From positions 1 through 42,694 of the forward strand of contig RPRB01000022.1 in NCBI GenBank assembly GCA_003818285.1: a stretch of 42,694 nucleotides of DNA, written 5' to 3'. This document shows, piece after piece, positions 10,651 to 18,551 of this stretch (position 1 is the stretch's first letter; the number at the start of each line of letters is the position of its first letter). The position numbers and the translations under genes are program-made. The notes beneath the pieces were generated by a model. The model saw only the letters and a program-made list of their open reading frames with translations, was not told where the DNA came from and searched no databases. Source of the stretch: Myxococcaceae bacterium (GTDB lineage: Bacteria; Myxococcota; Myxococcia; Myxococcales; Myxococcaceae).

Positions 10651-11567
10651 ACCGGCTGCTCGAGCCCATCCGGGTGGGGTTCGGCGAGTGGCGCACCGTC
10701 GCCGTGCTCCTCTGGGCCAACTGGCTGGTCGCTGGGCTGATGGTCGCTCCCACGGTGCCGACCGTGTGGGCGGCGTTCGGCCACGCGCCGCTGGCGGTGG
10801 GCAAGCCGCTCGTCTCCTCCGAGCTCCTGATCGGCCTTCGCCCGCTCTTCGTCGGCGGTGGAACGCCCTCCGTCGGCGCCCCGCTCCTGCTTCTCGTGGT
10901 GCTCCAGACCTTCCTGGTGGGAGGCGTGGTCTGGCGAGCATCCGCGGGCGGACCGTTCCGCCTGGGGGCGTTCCTCGGGCAGTCGGGCCGGCTCGTCGGC
11001 CGGAACGCGCGGCTCTATCTCTGGCTCCTGCTGCTCCTCGGGGTGGCGATGCTCGTTCCGGTCGGGCTCGCCGCGCTGCTGCACGTCCTCGGCCTCCGCA
11101 CCATCTTCACCATGCCCGGCGAGACCTGGATCTTCGGCAGCCCCTTCGGCGTCACGAGCGTCCTCCATCTCGCGGTGCTCGGCGTGGCCCTCGCGCTGTG
11201 GAGACTCTCGCTCGAGGTGGGACGGGTGCTGATCTTCCGCGACGACCTCCGGACCACCCGCCGGGCGGCGTGGCGCGCGCTGCGGCTCGTGCTGCGCTCC
11301 CCCCTCTCCATCGTGCTCTACGCGGTGCTCGGTGCGGTGGCGACCGGGGCAGCCCTCCTCCTGATGCGGGGGCGAGCGATGCTGCCCGAAGGCAACGCCG
11401 GCCTGGCGCTGCTCGCCCTGGGGGTGGGCCAGACCGTCCTCTGGACCCGCCTGGCGTTCCAGGTCGCGGGAACCCGCTTCGCCGCCGCGCTGGTGCAGCG
11501 CACCGACGCAGCACCGCGGCATGTCGGGCACCTGGAAGAGCCGGTGGAAGCCGCGCCCCCTGTCTGA
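10647..11567 (+). CDS. multi-pass membrane protein of unknown function
   Basis: A 306-residue protein with about six hydrophobic segments, for example TVAVLLWANWLVAGLMVAP, LLLLVVLQTFLVGGVVW, LYLWLLLLLGVAMLVPVGLAALL and SIVLYAVLGAVATGAALLL, separated by short basic loops. The start is GTG 10647, which overlaps the peptidase TGA by three bases, so translation is probably coupled. The frame is open upstream to 10443 only as a shadow of the peptidase. I recognise no family; the layout resembles the integral-membrane proteins found beside secreted proteases, but that is inference. The end is cytoplasmic and acidic (HLEEPVEAAPPV). Confidence 0.75.
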   Translation: MNRLLEPIRVGFGEWRTVAVLLWANWLVAGLMVAPTVPTVWAAFGHAPLAVGKPLVSSELLIGLRPLFVGGGTPSVGAPLLLLVVLQTFLVGGVVWRASAGGPFRLGAFLGQSGRLVGRNARLYLWLLLLLGVAMLVPVGLAALLHVLGLRTIFTMPGETWIFGSPFGVTSVLHLAVLGVALALWRLSLEVGRVLIFRDDLRTTRRAAWRALRLVLRSPLSIVLYAVLGAVATGAALLLMRGRAMLPEGNAGLALLALGVGQTVLWTRLAFQVAGTRFAAALVQRTDAAPRHVGHLEEPVEAAPPV

Positions 11568-11698
11568 CAGTCGGCCGGCGCAAGGGCCTCGCCGGCGCCC
11601 TGGGCGTGGTTACCGTCCATGGTCGAGATGCGTCGCCAGGAGCAATGGATTGTCCTGATCCGGACCGTCTGCCGCGCCACGCCTGCATGGGAGAGTCC

Positions 11699-12025
11699 AT
11701 GCGCCTGAACGTCGGCAAGAGGTTCGGCGTGCACGTGCGGGCGCTGCGCCACGCCCGGCAGTTCACCCAGGAGGGGCTCGCGGAGCGGAGCGAGCTGTCG
11801 GTCGACGCCGTGCGGCGGATCGAGCGCGGCGCGTTCTCTCCGTCCCTGGAGACGGTGAACAAGCTCGCCACCGGCCTCGACGTGTCACTGCGCACGCTGT
11901 TCAACGACTTCGACCGCGACCGGCGAGACCAGGTCGCCGAGCTCTGCGACTACCTCGGCAAGCGGAACCGGAACGAGCTGCGGATGGTGTGGCGAGTCAT
12001 CCGCGCGATGTTCGAGGGGGTCTGA
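11699..12025 (+). CDS. XRE-family helix-turn-helix regulator
   Basis: A 108-residue DNA-binding protein. The HTH_3 domain spans about residues 5-65, with FTQEGLAERSELSVDAVRRIERGAFSPSLETVNKLATGLDV as helix 2 to helix 5. A basic C-terminal tail (DYLGKRNRNELRMVWRVIRAMF) follows. Two in-frame ATGs exist at 11687 and 11699. The GGAG at 11690-11693 sits five bases before the second and would be coding in the first, so 11699 is preferred. The last 29 bp overlap the end of the convergent sensor-kinase gene. Upstream lies 131 bp with a GCCGGCG/CGCCGGC inverted repeat at 11574-11596. Targets are unknown. Confidence 0.85.
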   Translation: MRLNVGKRFGVHVRALRHARQFTQEGLAERSELSVDAVRRIERGAFSPSLETVNKLATGLDVSLRTLFNDFDRDRRDQVAELCDYLGKRNRNELRMVWRVIRAMFEGV

Positions 12026-13316
12026 CCCCGTCGCGCTCGGCCGGACGGCGCACGGTGAAGCCCACGCGCGCACCGCCCTCGGTCCGGTTCTCGGCGAACG
12101 CGCTCCCGCCGTGCGCCTCGGCGATGCGCCGGACCAGCGCCAGCCCGAGACCGAGCCCGTCGCTCGTCTCCCCTCGCTGGAAGGGGTGAAAGACGCGCTC
12201 CCCGTCCCCTTCGAGCCCGGGCCCCGCGTCCTCGACGGAGAAGCGGACCACGCCGTTCGGCACGTCGACCCGGAGCCGGGTGACGCCGCCGCCGTGCACC
12301 CGAGCGTTCTCCAGGAGGTTGGACAGCGCCCGCTGGAGCAGGGTCGGGTCCCCCTCGAGCGAGACCGGGGCGTCGTCCACCTCCAGCAGCGCCGTGGGAA
12401 GGGCCGCGCGCTCCAGCGCCCGGGCTCCGAGGTCACCGGCATCGAGCGGCACCCGGGCCATGGCCGTGAAGTCCAGCCGCGCCGAGGCGAGCAGCTCGCC
12501 CACCAGCGCGTCCATCTCCAGCACCTCGTGCTCGAGCTGGTCGAGCACCGAGGTGTCCCCACCGCGACCGAGCTCCAGGAGGAGCCGGATGCGGGCCAGC
12601 GGCGTGCGCAGCTCGTGGCTCACCGCGGCCAGCAGCTCGCGCTGGTCCTTCAGCTGTCGCTCGATGCGCTCGGCCATCCCGTTCATCACCTCGGCCAGCG
12701 AGCGCACCTCGCCCCGGGCGAAGCGCACGTCGAACCGGCTCTGGAGCCGTCCCTCGCCGAGATCGCGGGCCACGCGGGTCAGCTCCTCCAGCGGCCAGGC
12801 CAGCTTCCAGGCGATGCGCCCGGAGATGGCCCAGAGCGACACCACCGCCACCGCCAGCGCGAGGAGGACCGTCCACCCGCCGCCGCCGCGCGGCCAGGGA
12901 TGCACCCGCACCGTGCCCACCTGCACGCCGTCGCGGAACACGGGCGCGCTCGCGGCCCAGTGAATCGTCGGCGGTCCGAAGCGGGCAAACTCCTTGCCCA
13001 GGGCAACGTCCAGCCGCACCGACCAGCCCAGCTGCCCGGCGATCTCGGAGGCCCAGGCGTCACGGTGGCGGGGATCGTCCCACACCCTCGAAGCCTGCAC
13101 GCCGATGAGCGCCTGCACGTTGTTCCACTGCGCGCGCGCCGACGGCCCGCGGAACCGGTCCACCACGGTGGTGACGGCCAAGACGACGAAGGCGGTGACC
13201 AGGATGGACACCCCGAACCAGACGAACAGCCGCCGCTGCATCCGGGCGCGGTTCCGCCAGCGCACCAGGTCCGGCCAGCGGCTCCGGTGGTGCCAGGGAT
13301 GGCAGGGCGGGACCAC
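11997..13316 (-). CDS. sensor histidine kinase of the Cpx-like operon
   Basis: A 439-residue membrane kinase. TM1 is about residues 30-52, a small periplasmic sensor about 53-146, TM2 about 147-167, followed by HAMP, HisKA with H234 in AVSHELRTPLARI, and HATPase with LSNLLENARVHGG, VEDAGPGLEG and GLGLGLALV. The short periplasmic loop and HAMP match CpxA/EnvZ-type envelope sensors. The start is GTG 13316, three bases after the regulator stop. An internal ATG at the MQRRLFVWFG segment just before TM1 is an alternative. It is the last gene of a four-gene operon headed by a Spy/CpxP-like protein, which suggests it senses envelope stress or metal. The 3' end overlaps the convergent XRE gene by 29 bp. 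Confidence 0.92.
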   Translation of the reverse strand: MVPPCHPWHHRSRWPDLVRWRNRARMQRRLFVWFGVSILVTAFVVLAVTTVVDRFRGPSARAQWNNVQALIGVQASRVWDDPRHRDAWASEIAGQLGWSVRLDVALGKEFARFGPPTIHWAASAPVFRDGVQVGTVRVHPWPRGGGGWTVLLALAVAVVSLWAISGRIAWKLAWPLEELTRVARDLGEGRLQSRFDVRFARGEVRSLAEVMNGMAERIERQLKDQRELLAAVSHELRTPLARIRLLLELGRGGDTSVLDQLEHEVLEMDALVGELLASARLDFTAMARVPLDAGDLGARALERAALPTALLEVDDAPVSLEGDPTLLQRALSNLLENARVHGGGVTRLRVDVPNGVVRFSVEDAGPGLEGDGERVFHPFQRGETSDGLGLGLALVRRIAEAHGGSAFAENRTEGGARVGFTVRRPAERDGVRPPRTSRG

Positions 13317-13319
13317 CGG

Positions 13320-14003
13320 CTACTGCTCCCGGCTGAGCACGTAGCCCACGCCACGGACCGTCTTGATCCGCCGGGGGGAGCGCGGATCGTCGCCGAGCTT
13401 CGCCCGGAGATGGGAGATGTGGACGTCCACGGTTCGCTCGCCCACCACCACGTCGCTCCGCCCGGCCTCGGCGAGGAGGGCATCCCGCGGGATGACCCGG
13501 CCCGCGCGGCGCATCAGCGCGACGAGGATGTCGAACTCCAGTCCGGTGAGGTCCACCGGCTTGCCCTCCACCGTCACCAGCCGGGCCCCGACGTCCACCT
13601 GCACGTCGCACACCGCCAGCTTCTCGCTCACCGCCTCGGGGGAGCTCCGCCGGAGCACCGCGCGCAGGCGGGCCAGCAGCTCGCGGGGGCTGAAGGGCTT
13701 GGGCACGTAGTCGTCCGCACCGATCTCCAGCCCCACCACCCGGTCGGTCTCGTCGCCCTTGGCGGTGAGCATCAGGATCGGCACGCGGCTCCGGGTCCGG
13801 ATGCGCCGGAGCACCTCCAGCCCGTCCATGCCCGGGAGCATGATGTCCAGGAGCACGGCGTCGAAGGCGGAGGCGTCCAGCGCCTGGATGCCGCTCTGGC
13901 CGTCGTAGGCCGGCGTCACCTGGACGCCGTTCTGGCCGAGCCAGCTCACCAGCAGCTCTTGCAACCGGCGGTCGTCGTCGATGCACAGCACCCGGACGGA
14001 CAT
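13320..14003 (-). CDS. OmpR-family response regulator (CpxR-like)
   Basis: A 227-residue regulator. The receiver has D9-D10-D11, phospho-acceptor D53 in AVLLDIMLPGMDG, T80 and K102 in DDYVPKPF. The C-terminal winged helix contains TVDVHISHLRAKLGDD and IKTVRGVGYVL. The SDVVVGERTVDVHISHLR stretch is very similar to CpxR, and the partner gene order supports that relationship. It starts at ATG 14003, 15 bp after the 67-residue membrane protein, and ends three bases before the GTG of the kinase. It is likely to control its own operon through the region upstream of 14721. Confidence 0.92.
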   Translation of the reverse strand: MSVRVLCIDDDRRLQELLVSWLGQNGVQVTPAYDGQSGIQALDASAFDAVLLDIMLPGMDGLEVLRRIRTRSRVPILMLTAKGDETDRVVGLEIGADDYVPKPFSPRELLARLRAVLRRSSPEAVSEKLAVCDVQVDVGARLVTVEGKPVDLTGLEFDILVALMRRAGRVIPRDALLAEAGRSDVVVGERTVDVHISHLRAKLGDDPRSPRRIKTVRGVGYVLSREQ

Positions 14004-14018
14004 GGCAGGCCGGGAACT

Positions 14019-14222
14019 CTAACGTCCTGCCTCGTCCGGTGGCAGGAACGCCGGGGGCTGGCGGGCCTGGGCGCCCCGTGCGGCGTCCACGCACAGCCCC
14101 GCCATGTGCCGCTCCCAGGCCAGGCGGCGCTCCCAGTGCCGCATCCGGAGCGAGTGGAACCCGGAGCCGAAGCCGACCAGGACCCCGGCGGTGAGAAGCA
14201 CGATGCGCACGTCGCGTCTCAT
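14019..14222 (-). CDS. small single-pass membrane protein
   Basis: A 67-residue protein with an N-terminal transmembrane helix (VRIVLLTAGVLVGFGSGFHSL) and a short basic/His-containing tail (MRHWERRLAWERHMAGLC). The start is ATG 14222, preceded by a GAGGAG Shine-Dalgarno sequence eight bases or so upstream. It lies 13 bp after the Spy/CpxP-like gene and 15 bp before the response regulator, so it belongs to the operon. No family recognised. Its size, topology and place suggest a small modulator or anchor in the envelope-stress pathway, which is inference. Confidence 0.65.
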   Translation of the reverse strand: MRRDVRIVLLTAGVLVGFGSGFHSLRMRHWERRLAWERHMAGLCVDAARGAQARQPPAFLPPDEAGR

Positions 14223-14235
14223 GACCCGCTCCTCC

Positions 14236-14721
14236 TCACCACCGCCGGCGCCAGCCGGAGGACAGGAGATCCGCCAGCTCGGCCCGCTGCCGGGAATCCA
14301 GCGCCTCGTGGACGCGCGCCGCCTGCCCGCGCAGCGTCTCGCGGACGGTCGCCATCCGCGCCTCGGCCCGGGCGAAGGCCTCCTCCAGGGCCGCGGCGTC
14401 GAACGTCTCGCCCCGGATGCTGCGGGCCACGTCGGAGCGCATCCGCTCGGCGTCGTCGTGCCAGCCGCGCATCGTGCCCCGGAGGGCATCGGCTGCCTCG
14501 GCGATCACCCTCTCCTGCCCGGGCGAGGTGTCCATCCGCTCGAACAGCCAGCGCAGCGGGCCACGGGCACCGCGACCCGGTCCGTGCCAGCCCTCATGCC
14601 GCCAGCCGCCCCAGCGGTGGCGGCCCCAGGGGCCCGGGCCGTGGGCGTAGGGCCATCCGCCCCCGCGCATCGTCCGGACGAGGGCGTAGAGACACACCGC
14701 GCCCACCAGAAAACCCAGCAT
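14236..14721 (-). CDS. Spy/CpxP-like periplasmic metal or stress sensor
   Basis: A 161-residue protein. An N-terminal membrane anchor (MLGFLVGAVCLYALV) is followed by a Gly/Trp/His-rich linker (residues 20-52, with HGPGPWGRHRWGGW) and a long helical domain. That domain ends in LDSRQRAELADLL, the pattern matching the LTxxQ motif of Spy/CpxP/CnrX-type proteins. Members act as periplasmic chaperones or metal-sensing inhibitors of envelope-stress kinases. A GGAGAG Shine-Dalgarno sequence precedes ATG 14721; the upstream ATG at 14742 has none and would put this site inside the gene. It is the first gene of the operon with the small membrane protein, regulator and kinase. The His-rich linker suggests metal binding, as inference. 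Confidence 0.8.
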   Translation of the reverse strand: MLGFLVGAVCLYALVRTMRGGGWPYAHGPGPWGRHRWGGWRHEGWHGPGRGARGPLRWLFERMDTSPGQERVIAEAADALRGTMRGWHDDAERMRSDVARSIRGETFDAAALEEAFARAEARMATVRETLRGQAARVHEALDSRQRAELADLLSSGWRRRW

Positions 14722-14854
14722 CGTTTCTCTCCAGTCCTGCATGGCGACGGAATTGCCGCCCGCGAGGAGAGAGGTAAGCGGGGGGTGTGAAGCGCCCGCG
14801 GGGTCTCCGGTGAAGAAGTGCAAACCCCGGCGCCGGACCCCCTGGATCGCGCCG

Positions 14855-16012
14855 TCAGCGGGGGGTGAACGGCGCCCCGGCCTCGAGCCGCTCGGCCTGC
14901 TCGCGCACCGTGGCGGACTGCGGCGGGAGCCGGACCCAGCCCGAGGTGTGCTCGGTGCGGGCGTACCACTCGGGACCCGCGCGCCCGAGCTCGAGGAAGC
15001 CCAGCGGACGGCGGTCGCGGCTGTACTCGACGCGGACGGAGAGCGCCGGTGTCCCCTCCCGCGGGGTCTCCCCGCGTCCCAGCACCTCGAGCGGAGCCAG
15101 CCGCCACACCCGCTCGGCCCAGGCCGTCGCGTCGGCGCTCGGGTCGTCGGGGTTCTCGGCGGGGGCGACGCGGGTCGCGCCCTGCACCTTGCGGACGACG
15201 AAGGCGCGGGTGCGGCCGTCGAGCTGGAGCTGCAGCGCGTCCGGCTCGTCGGCGCGGAAGGCGTGGAGCCGCCGGTCCACCAGCCGGCTCGCCGCCGCCG
15301 AGAGGTCCTGGACCAGCGACTCCTGGACCAGCCACAGGTGCCCGTCCGGAGCGAGGAGGTAAGCGCCGGCGGCACCGGGGGGTGTCGACACCGCGTACTC
15401 GAGGCTGCGGCCCGGTGCGGACGGGCCCTGCCCGGTGTCGAGCCGGAGCCGCTTGCTGGAGGCGGCGAGCCCCAGATCGCTCCGGCGCTCGGGCGTGGCG
15501 ATGCCCAGGTCGCGGGTGGCCATGGGCGGCGAGACGCGATCCAGCAGCTGCTCGGCCACCTCGTTGCCGCGCAGATCGCGCGGAGGTGGGGGCGGAGCCT
15601 CGCGGACGGCGCGCAGCGCGTCCGGGAGGCCGGCGTCGGCGCGGGCGCGAATGCCGGCGTCGGCGGGCGCGGCGCGCGCGGCCGGTCCTGCATCGGGCCG
15701 AGAACCCTGGGGCGCGGTGCCGGCGTCGGCGGCGACACCCCCGTCCGCGCCGGCCCCTCCGTCCGGGGCCTGCAGGGAGGGGCTGGTGGCGATCCGCACC
15801 CAGACGGTGCGATCGGAATCGCTCACGCGGAAGACGTCCACCCGGTGCGAGCCGTCGTCCCAGAACACCGCCTTCACCTCGCCACGGCCGAGCGATGCCA
15901 CCGGAACCTCGCCCGGGGCACCCTGGCGCGGCGGACGGAGCCAGACCACCGCGGCCAGCGCCAGCGCGCCGGCGGCGACCGCGACCTGTGCCAGGACCGG
16001 GCGCCCCCTCAT
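14855..16012 (-). CDS. DUF4340 domain protein of the GldG-type exporter operon
   Basis: A 385-residue protein with one N-terminal transmembrane helix (QVAVAAGALALAAVVWL) and the rest presumably outside the membrane. A low-complexity Ala/Asp/Gly stretch (about residues 85-125, repeated DAG and ADAG units) separates two beta-rich parts. The C-terminal region (LHAFRADEPDALQLQLDGRTRAFVVRK) resembles DUF4340 repeats. DUF4340 genes commonly follow GldG-like ABC-2 auxiliary genes, as here. ATG 16012 overlaps the GldG stop (ATGA), so translation is coupled. It is the last gene of the four-gene operon. The biochemical role is not established. Confidence 0.75.
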   Translation of the reverse strand: MRGRPVLAQVAVAAGALALAAVVWLRPPRQGAPGEVPVASLGRGEVKAVFWDDGSHRVDVFRVSDSDRTVWVRIATSPSLQAPDGGAGADGGVAADAGTAPQGSRPDAGPAARAAPADAGIRARADAGLPDALRAVREAPPPPPRDLRGNEVAEQLLDRVSPPMATRDLGIATPERRSDLGLAASSKRLRLDTGQGPSAPGRSLEYAVSTPPGAAGAYLLAPDGHLWLVQESLVQDLSAAASRLVDRRLHAFRADEPDALQLQLDGRTRAFVVRKVQGATRVAPAENPDDPSADATAWAERVWRLAPLEVLGRGETPREGTPALSVRVEYSRDRRPLGFLELGRAGPEWYARTEHTSGWVRLPPQSATVREQAERLEAGAPFTPR

Positions 16013-17832
16013 CCGGTCCTCCTCCGCCGCGTCACCCAGAAGCCCGCGCCGAGCATCGCCAGCGGGGCGACGAACACGGTGACGTAGAACCAGGCCACCT
16101 CCTGGCCACGGGTGTGCTGGATGGGGAAGTCGGTCTCGCCGCCCGGAGCGCCCAGGGATTCCTCACCGAGCAGCCAGCGCACCGCGTCCAGCGCGAAGGC
16201 GCGGTTGCCGGGGCTGACGTCGAGGACCAGGTCGGTGAAGGCGTCGGAGTCGGCCACCACCACCGCTCGCCCCTCCTCGTTGCCCCTCTTCGGGAGGGAG
16301 ATCGCGGCGGCCACCTCCCAGGCCTTCCGCTTCTCGGCGCGGGGATCGAAGGCGTAGCTCCCGTCGAGGTCGCGGAACGTCTCGGGGAGCGCGGAGATGG
16401 TGAAGACCACGTTCACCCCGGCCGGCTTCTGGGTCAGCATCTCCAGCGAGCCGGCGCCGAGGAGGAACACCGGGAGCCGCCCGCTGGCCCGCACCAGGGT
16501 GCCGACGCTGGCGTGCGGCCCGAAGGTCGCGGTCACCAGCTGCGCTCGATCGCTGGGCTGATGCGTGCGTGCGAGGTACACCCGGTCGTTCACCAGCGTC
16601 GTGGGCACGAAGCGCACGCCGATCGGCTGGAGGAGGGCATCGAACTGCGAGCCGGACTCGGGGTCGAGCGCCACCAGGAGCCGGCCGCCCCCGCGGACCC
16701 AGCGGACCAGCGACTCCACCTCCTCGCGGAGGAAGGGGGTGGTGGGGCCCAGCACCAGCACCGCGGCTGCATCGCGCGGTACCTCGGTGGCCAGGCCCTG
16801 GGCAGCGCCGAGCGGACGGACCTCGTCGTTCTGCGCCCGGAGCAGATCCTGGAACGTCTTCACCGTGCCCCGCGGGTCGGAGAGGTCGGCGTTCATCGCC
16901 GCCCGCTCGCCGTGTCCGGTGGTGACGTAGAGGACCTTCTGGGCGCGGGCGACCTTGTACAGGCGCTTCTGCACCTCGGGGTCCAGCTCGCGGAGCTGAC
17001 TCCTCGAGGAGTCGAGCGTGGTTCCGGTGAGGTAGGTCTCGTGACGCTCGCCGCGGCTCACCGCGATGGCGCCGTTGCCGCTCACCCCCACCGCGCGGGC
17101 CCGGGCGAGGTCCACCGCCGCGTCCAGGCGCTCGACGCGGAGGAGCGGGCTCTCCGCCGCGAGGGACTCGGCGTAGTCGCGCACCGCCGCCCCGGCCTCC
17201 GAGCCGGGCGGGAAGAACAGCGTGAGCGTGACCGGCTCGGTGAAGCCGCGCACCAGGCCGCGGGTCGACTCGCTCGGCCGACCGGGACGGAAGTAGCTCC
17301 AGTCGCTGGACACGTCCGTCGCATCCGCCACCCAGCCCAGGGAGAGCGCGGTGGTGAGGACCGCCACCAGGGCCGCGCCGGTCCCGACCGCGTCCTGCAC
17401 CCGGCTCACCTCCACCTCGGGCGCGCGGGCCATGGCCGCGTACGCCAGCTCGCCGACGAGCAGCGGCCCCACCGCCGCCGAGGCGAGGAGCGCGGTGGCC
17501 AGCCCGAGAACCGTGGCCAGCCGGGGGAAGCTCCGGGGAACGTCCGGGCCGCCGGCGGCGAGGACCACGTCGGATTGCGCGAACCAGGCGAGCAGCGCCA
17601 GGAGCGCGAGGGTGGAGAGCAGCGCGAAGAGCCGCTCCACCCGGGCCCGCGGCGCGGCGGCGGAGAGCGCCGAGCGGCTCCAGCGCAGCACGGTGGCGGT
17701 CGCGACCGCGAGCACCCCCACGAGGTCCAGGACGACGCGGAGGGCTCCCGACCCCACCACTCGCTCGCCGAGGAAGACGGCGAGGAGCCCGAGCACCGTG
17801 GCAACGGTGAGGAGGCCGCTCCTCGCGTTCAT
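16009..17832 (-). CDS. GldG-type ABC exporter auxiliary subunit
   Basis: A 607-residue protein. The N-terminal third carries four or five transmembrane helices. A large extracytoplasmic GldG/IFT52-like domain follows, with LTLFFPPGSEAGAAVRDYAESLAAESP, KVLYVTTGHGERA and AAVLVLGPTTPFLREEVESLVRWVRGGGRLLVALDP, which is typical of the family. A last helix (VAWFYVTVFVAPLAMLGAGFWV) and basic tail (RRRRTG) anchor the C-terminus. Known relatives work with GldA and GldF ABC components; in Bacteroidota they are tied to gliding, but elsewhere the substrate is unknown. The start ATG 17832 overlaps the permease stop (ATGA), and the stop overlaps the DUF4340 start in the same way. Confidence 0.87.
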   Translation of the reverse strand: MNARSGLLTVATVLGLLAVFLGERVVGSGALRVVLDLVGVLAVATATVLRWSRSALSAAAPRARVERLFALLSTLALLALLAWFAQSDVVLAAGGPDVPRSFPRLATVLGLATALLASAAVGPLLVGELAYAAMARAPEVEVSRVQDAVGTGAALVAVLTTALSLGWVADATDVSSDWSYFRPGRPSESTRGLVRGFTEPVTLTLFFPPGSEAGAAVRDYAESLAAESPLLRVERLDAAVDLARARAVGVSGNGAIAVSRGERHETYLTGTTLDSSRSQLRELDPEVQKRLYKVARAQKVLYVTTGHGERAAMNADLSDPRGTVKTFQDLLRAQNDEVRPLGAAQGLATEVPRDAAAVLVLGPTTPFLREEVESLVRWVRGGGRLLVALDPESGSQFDALLQPIGVRFVPTTLVNDRVYLARTHQPSDRAQLVTATFGPHASVGTLVRASGRLPVFLLGAGSLEMLTQKPAGVNVVFTISALPETFRDLDGSYAFDPRAEKRKAWEVAAAISLPKRGNEEGRAVVVADSDAFTDLVLDVSPGNRAFALDAVRWLLGEESLGAPGGETDFPIQHTRGQEVAWFYVTVFVAPLAMLGAGFWVTRRRRTG

Positions 17833-18551
17833 TGCCACCGCCGCGCCTCGAGCACCCGGGTGGTGGCGAAGAGCGCCACCCAGGTCACGAGCAGGTAGTA
17901 GGCCACGTCCCGCAGATGCACCTGGCCCGACTGGAACGGGGGGAAGTGAGCGTTGTGCAGAGCAATGGCGGCGAAGAGCTTCGAGAACGGCGGCTCGGTG
18001 ACCGACGCCAGGAGCCAGGCCACCAGCAGCGACACCAGGAGCGCCGCGCCGAGGATGGCGGCGATGATCTGGCTCCGGGCGAGCGACGATCCGAGAGTCC
18101 CCAGACCGAGCGACGCGCTGCCGAGCAGGAGCAGGCCGAGGTAGCCGGCGAGCAGGTGCCCCAGCGAGATCTGCCCGTGCACCAGGATGAGCAGCGGCAT
18201 GTACACCGTGGCCAGGGTGACGCCGGAGAGGAACGCCACCGCACCGAGGAACTTCCCGAGCACGATGTCCCGATCTCGCACCGGGGAGGCGTAGAGCAGG
18301 GGCAGGGTCCCCAGCTGCCGCTCCTCGGCCAGCAGCCGCATGGCGAGGAAGATGGCCGCGACCATCGTCGGCCCGGAGGCGAAGTAGAAGAACCGGGTCA
18401 GGACCTCGGTGGAGCGGCGGGAGCCCTCGAGGGCGAAGGCGTTGAACAGCAGGCCATCGATGAGCAGCACCGACGCGGCGATGATCCACCCGGTCATGGT
18501 GCGGAGGTAGCCGCGGAGCTCCCGGCGGGCGATGAGGAGCACCGGGCTCAT
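17829..18551 (-). CDS. ABC-2 type permease (GldF-like)
   Basis: A 240-residue integral membrane protein with about six helices. It begins MSPVLLIARRELRGYLRTMTGWIIAA, the usual cytoplasmic coupling segment of ABC-2 permeases. Later helices include FFYFASGPTMVAAIFLAMRLL followed by EERQLGTLPLLYASPVRDRDIVLGKFLGA, the conserved GldF/NosY-like signature. It pairs with the ATPase encoded immediately upstream; ATGA overlaps join it to both neighbours. The predicted complex is an inner-membrane exporter of unknown substrate. Confidence 0.9.
   Translation of the reverse strand: MSPVLLIARRELRGYLRTMTGWIIAASVLLIDGLLFNAFALEGSRRSTEVLTRFFYFASGPTMVAAIFLAMRLLAEERQLGTLPLLYASPVRDRDIVLGKFLGAVAFLSGVTLATVYMPLLILVHGQISLGHLLAGYLGLLLLGSASLGLGTLGSSLARSQIIAAILGAALLVSLLVAWLLASVTEPPFSKLFAAIALHNAHFPPFQSGQVHLRDVAYYLLVTWVALFATTRVLEARRWQ

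Noticed and set aside
15049-17898. A 949-codon plus-strand open frame antisense to the GldG and DUF4340 genes
   Set aside because: Arg/Pro/His-rich shadow; the minus-strand products carry clear family motifs and coupled starts.
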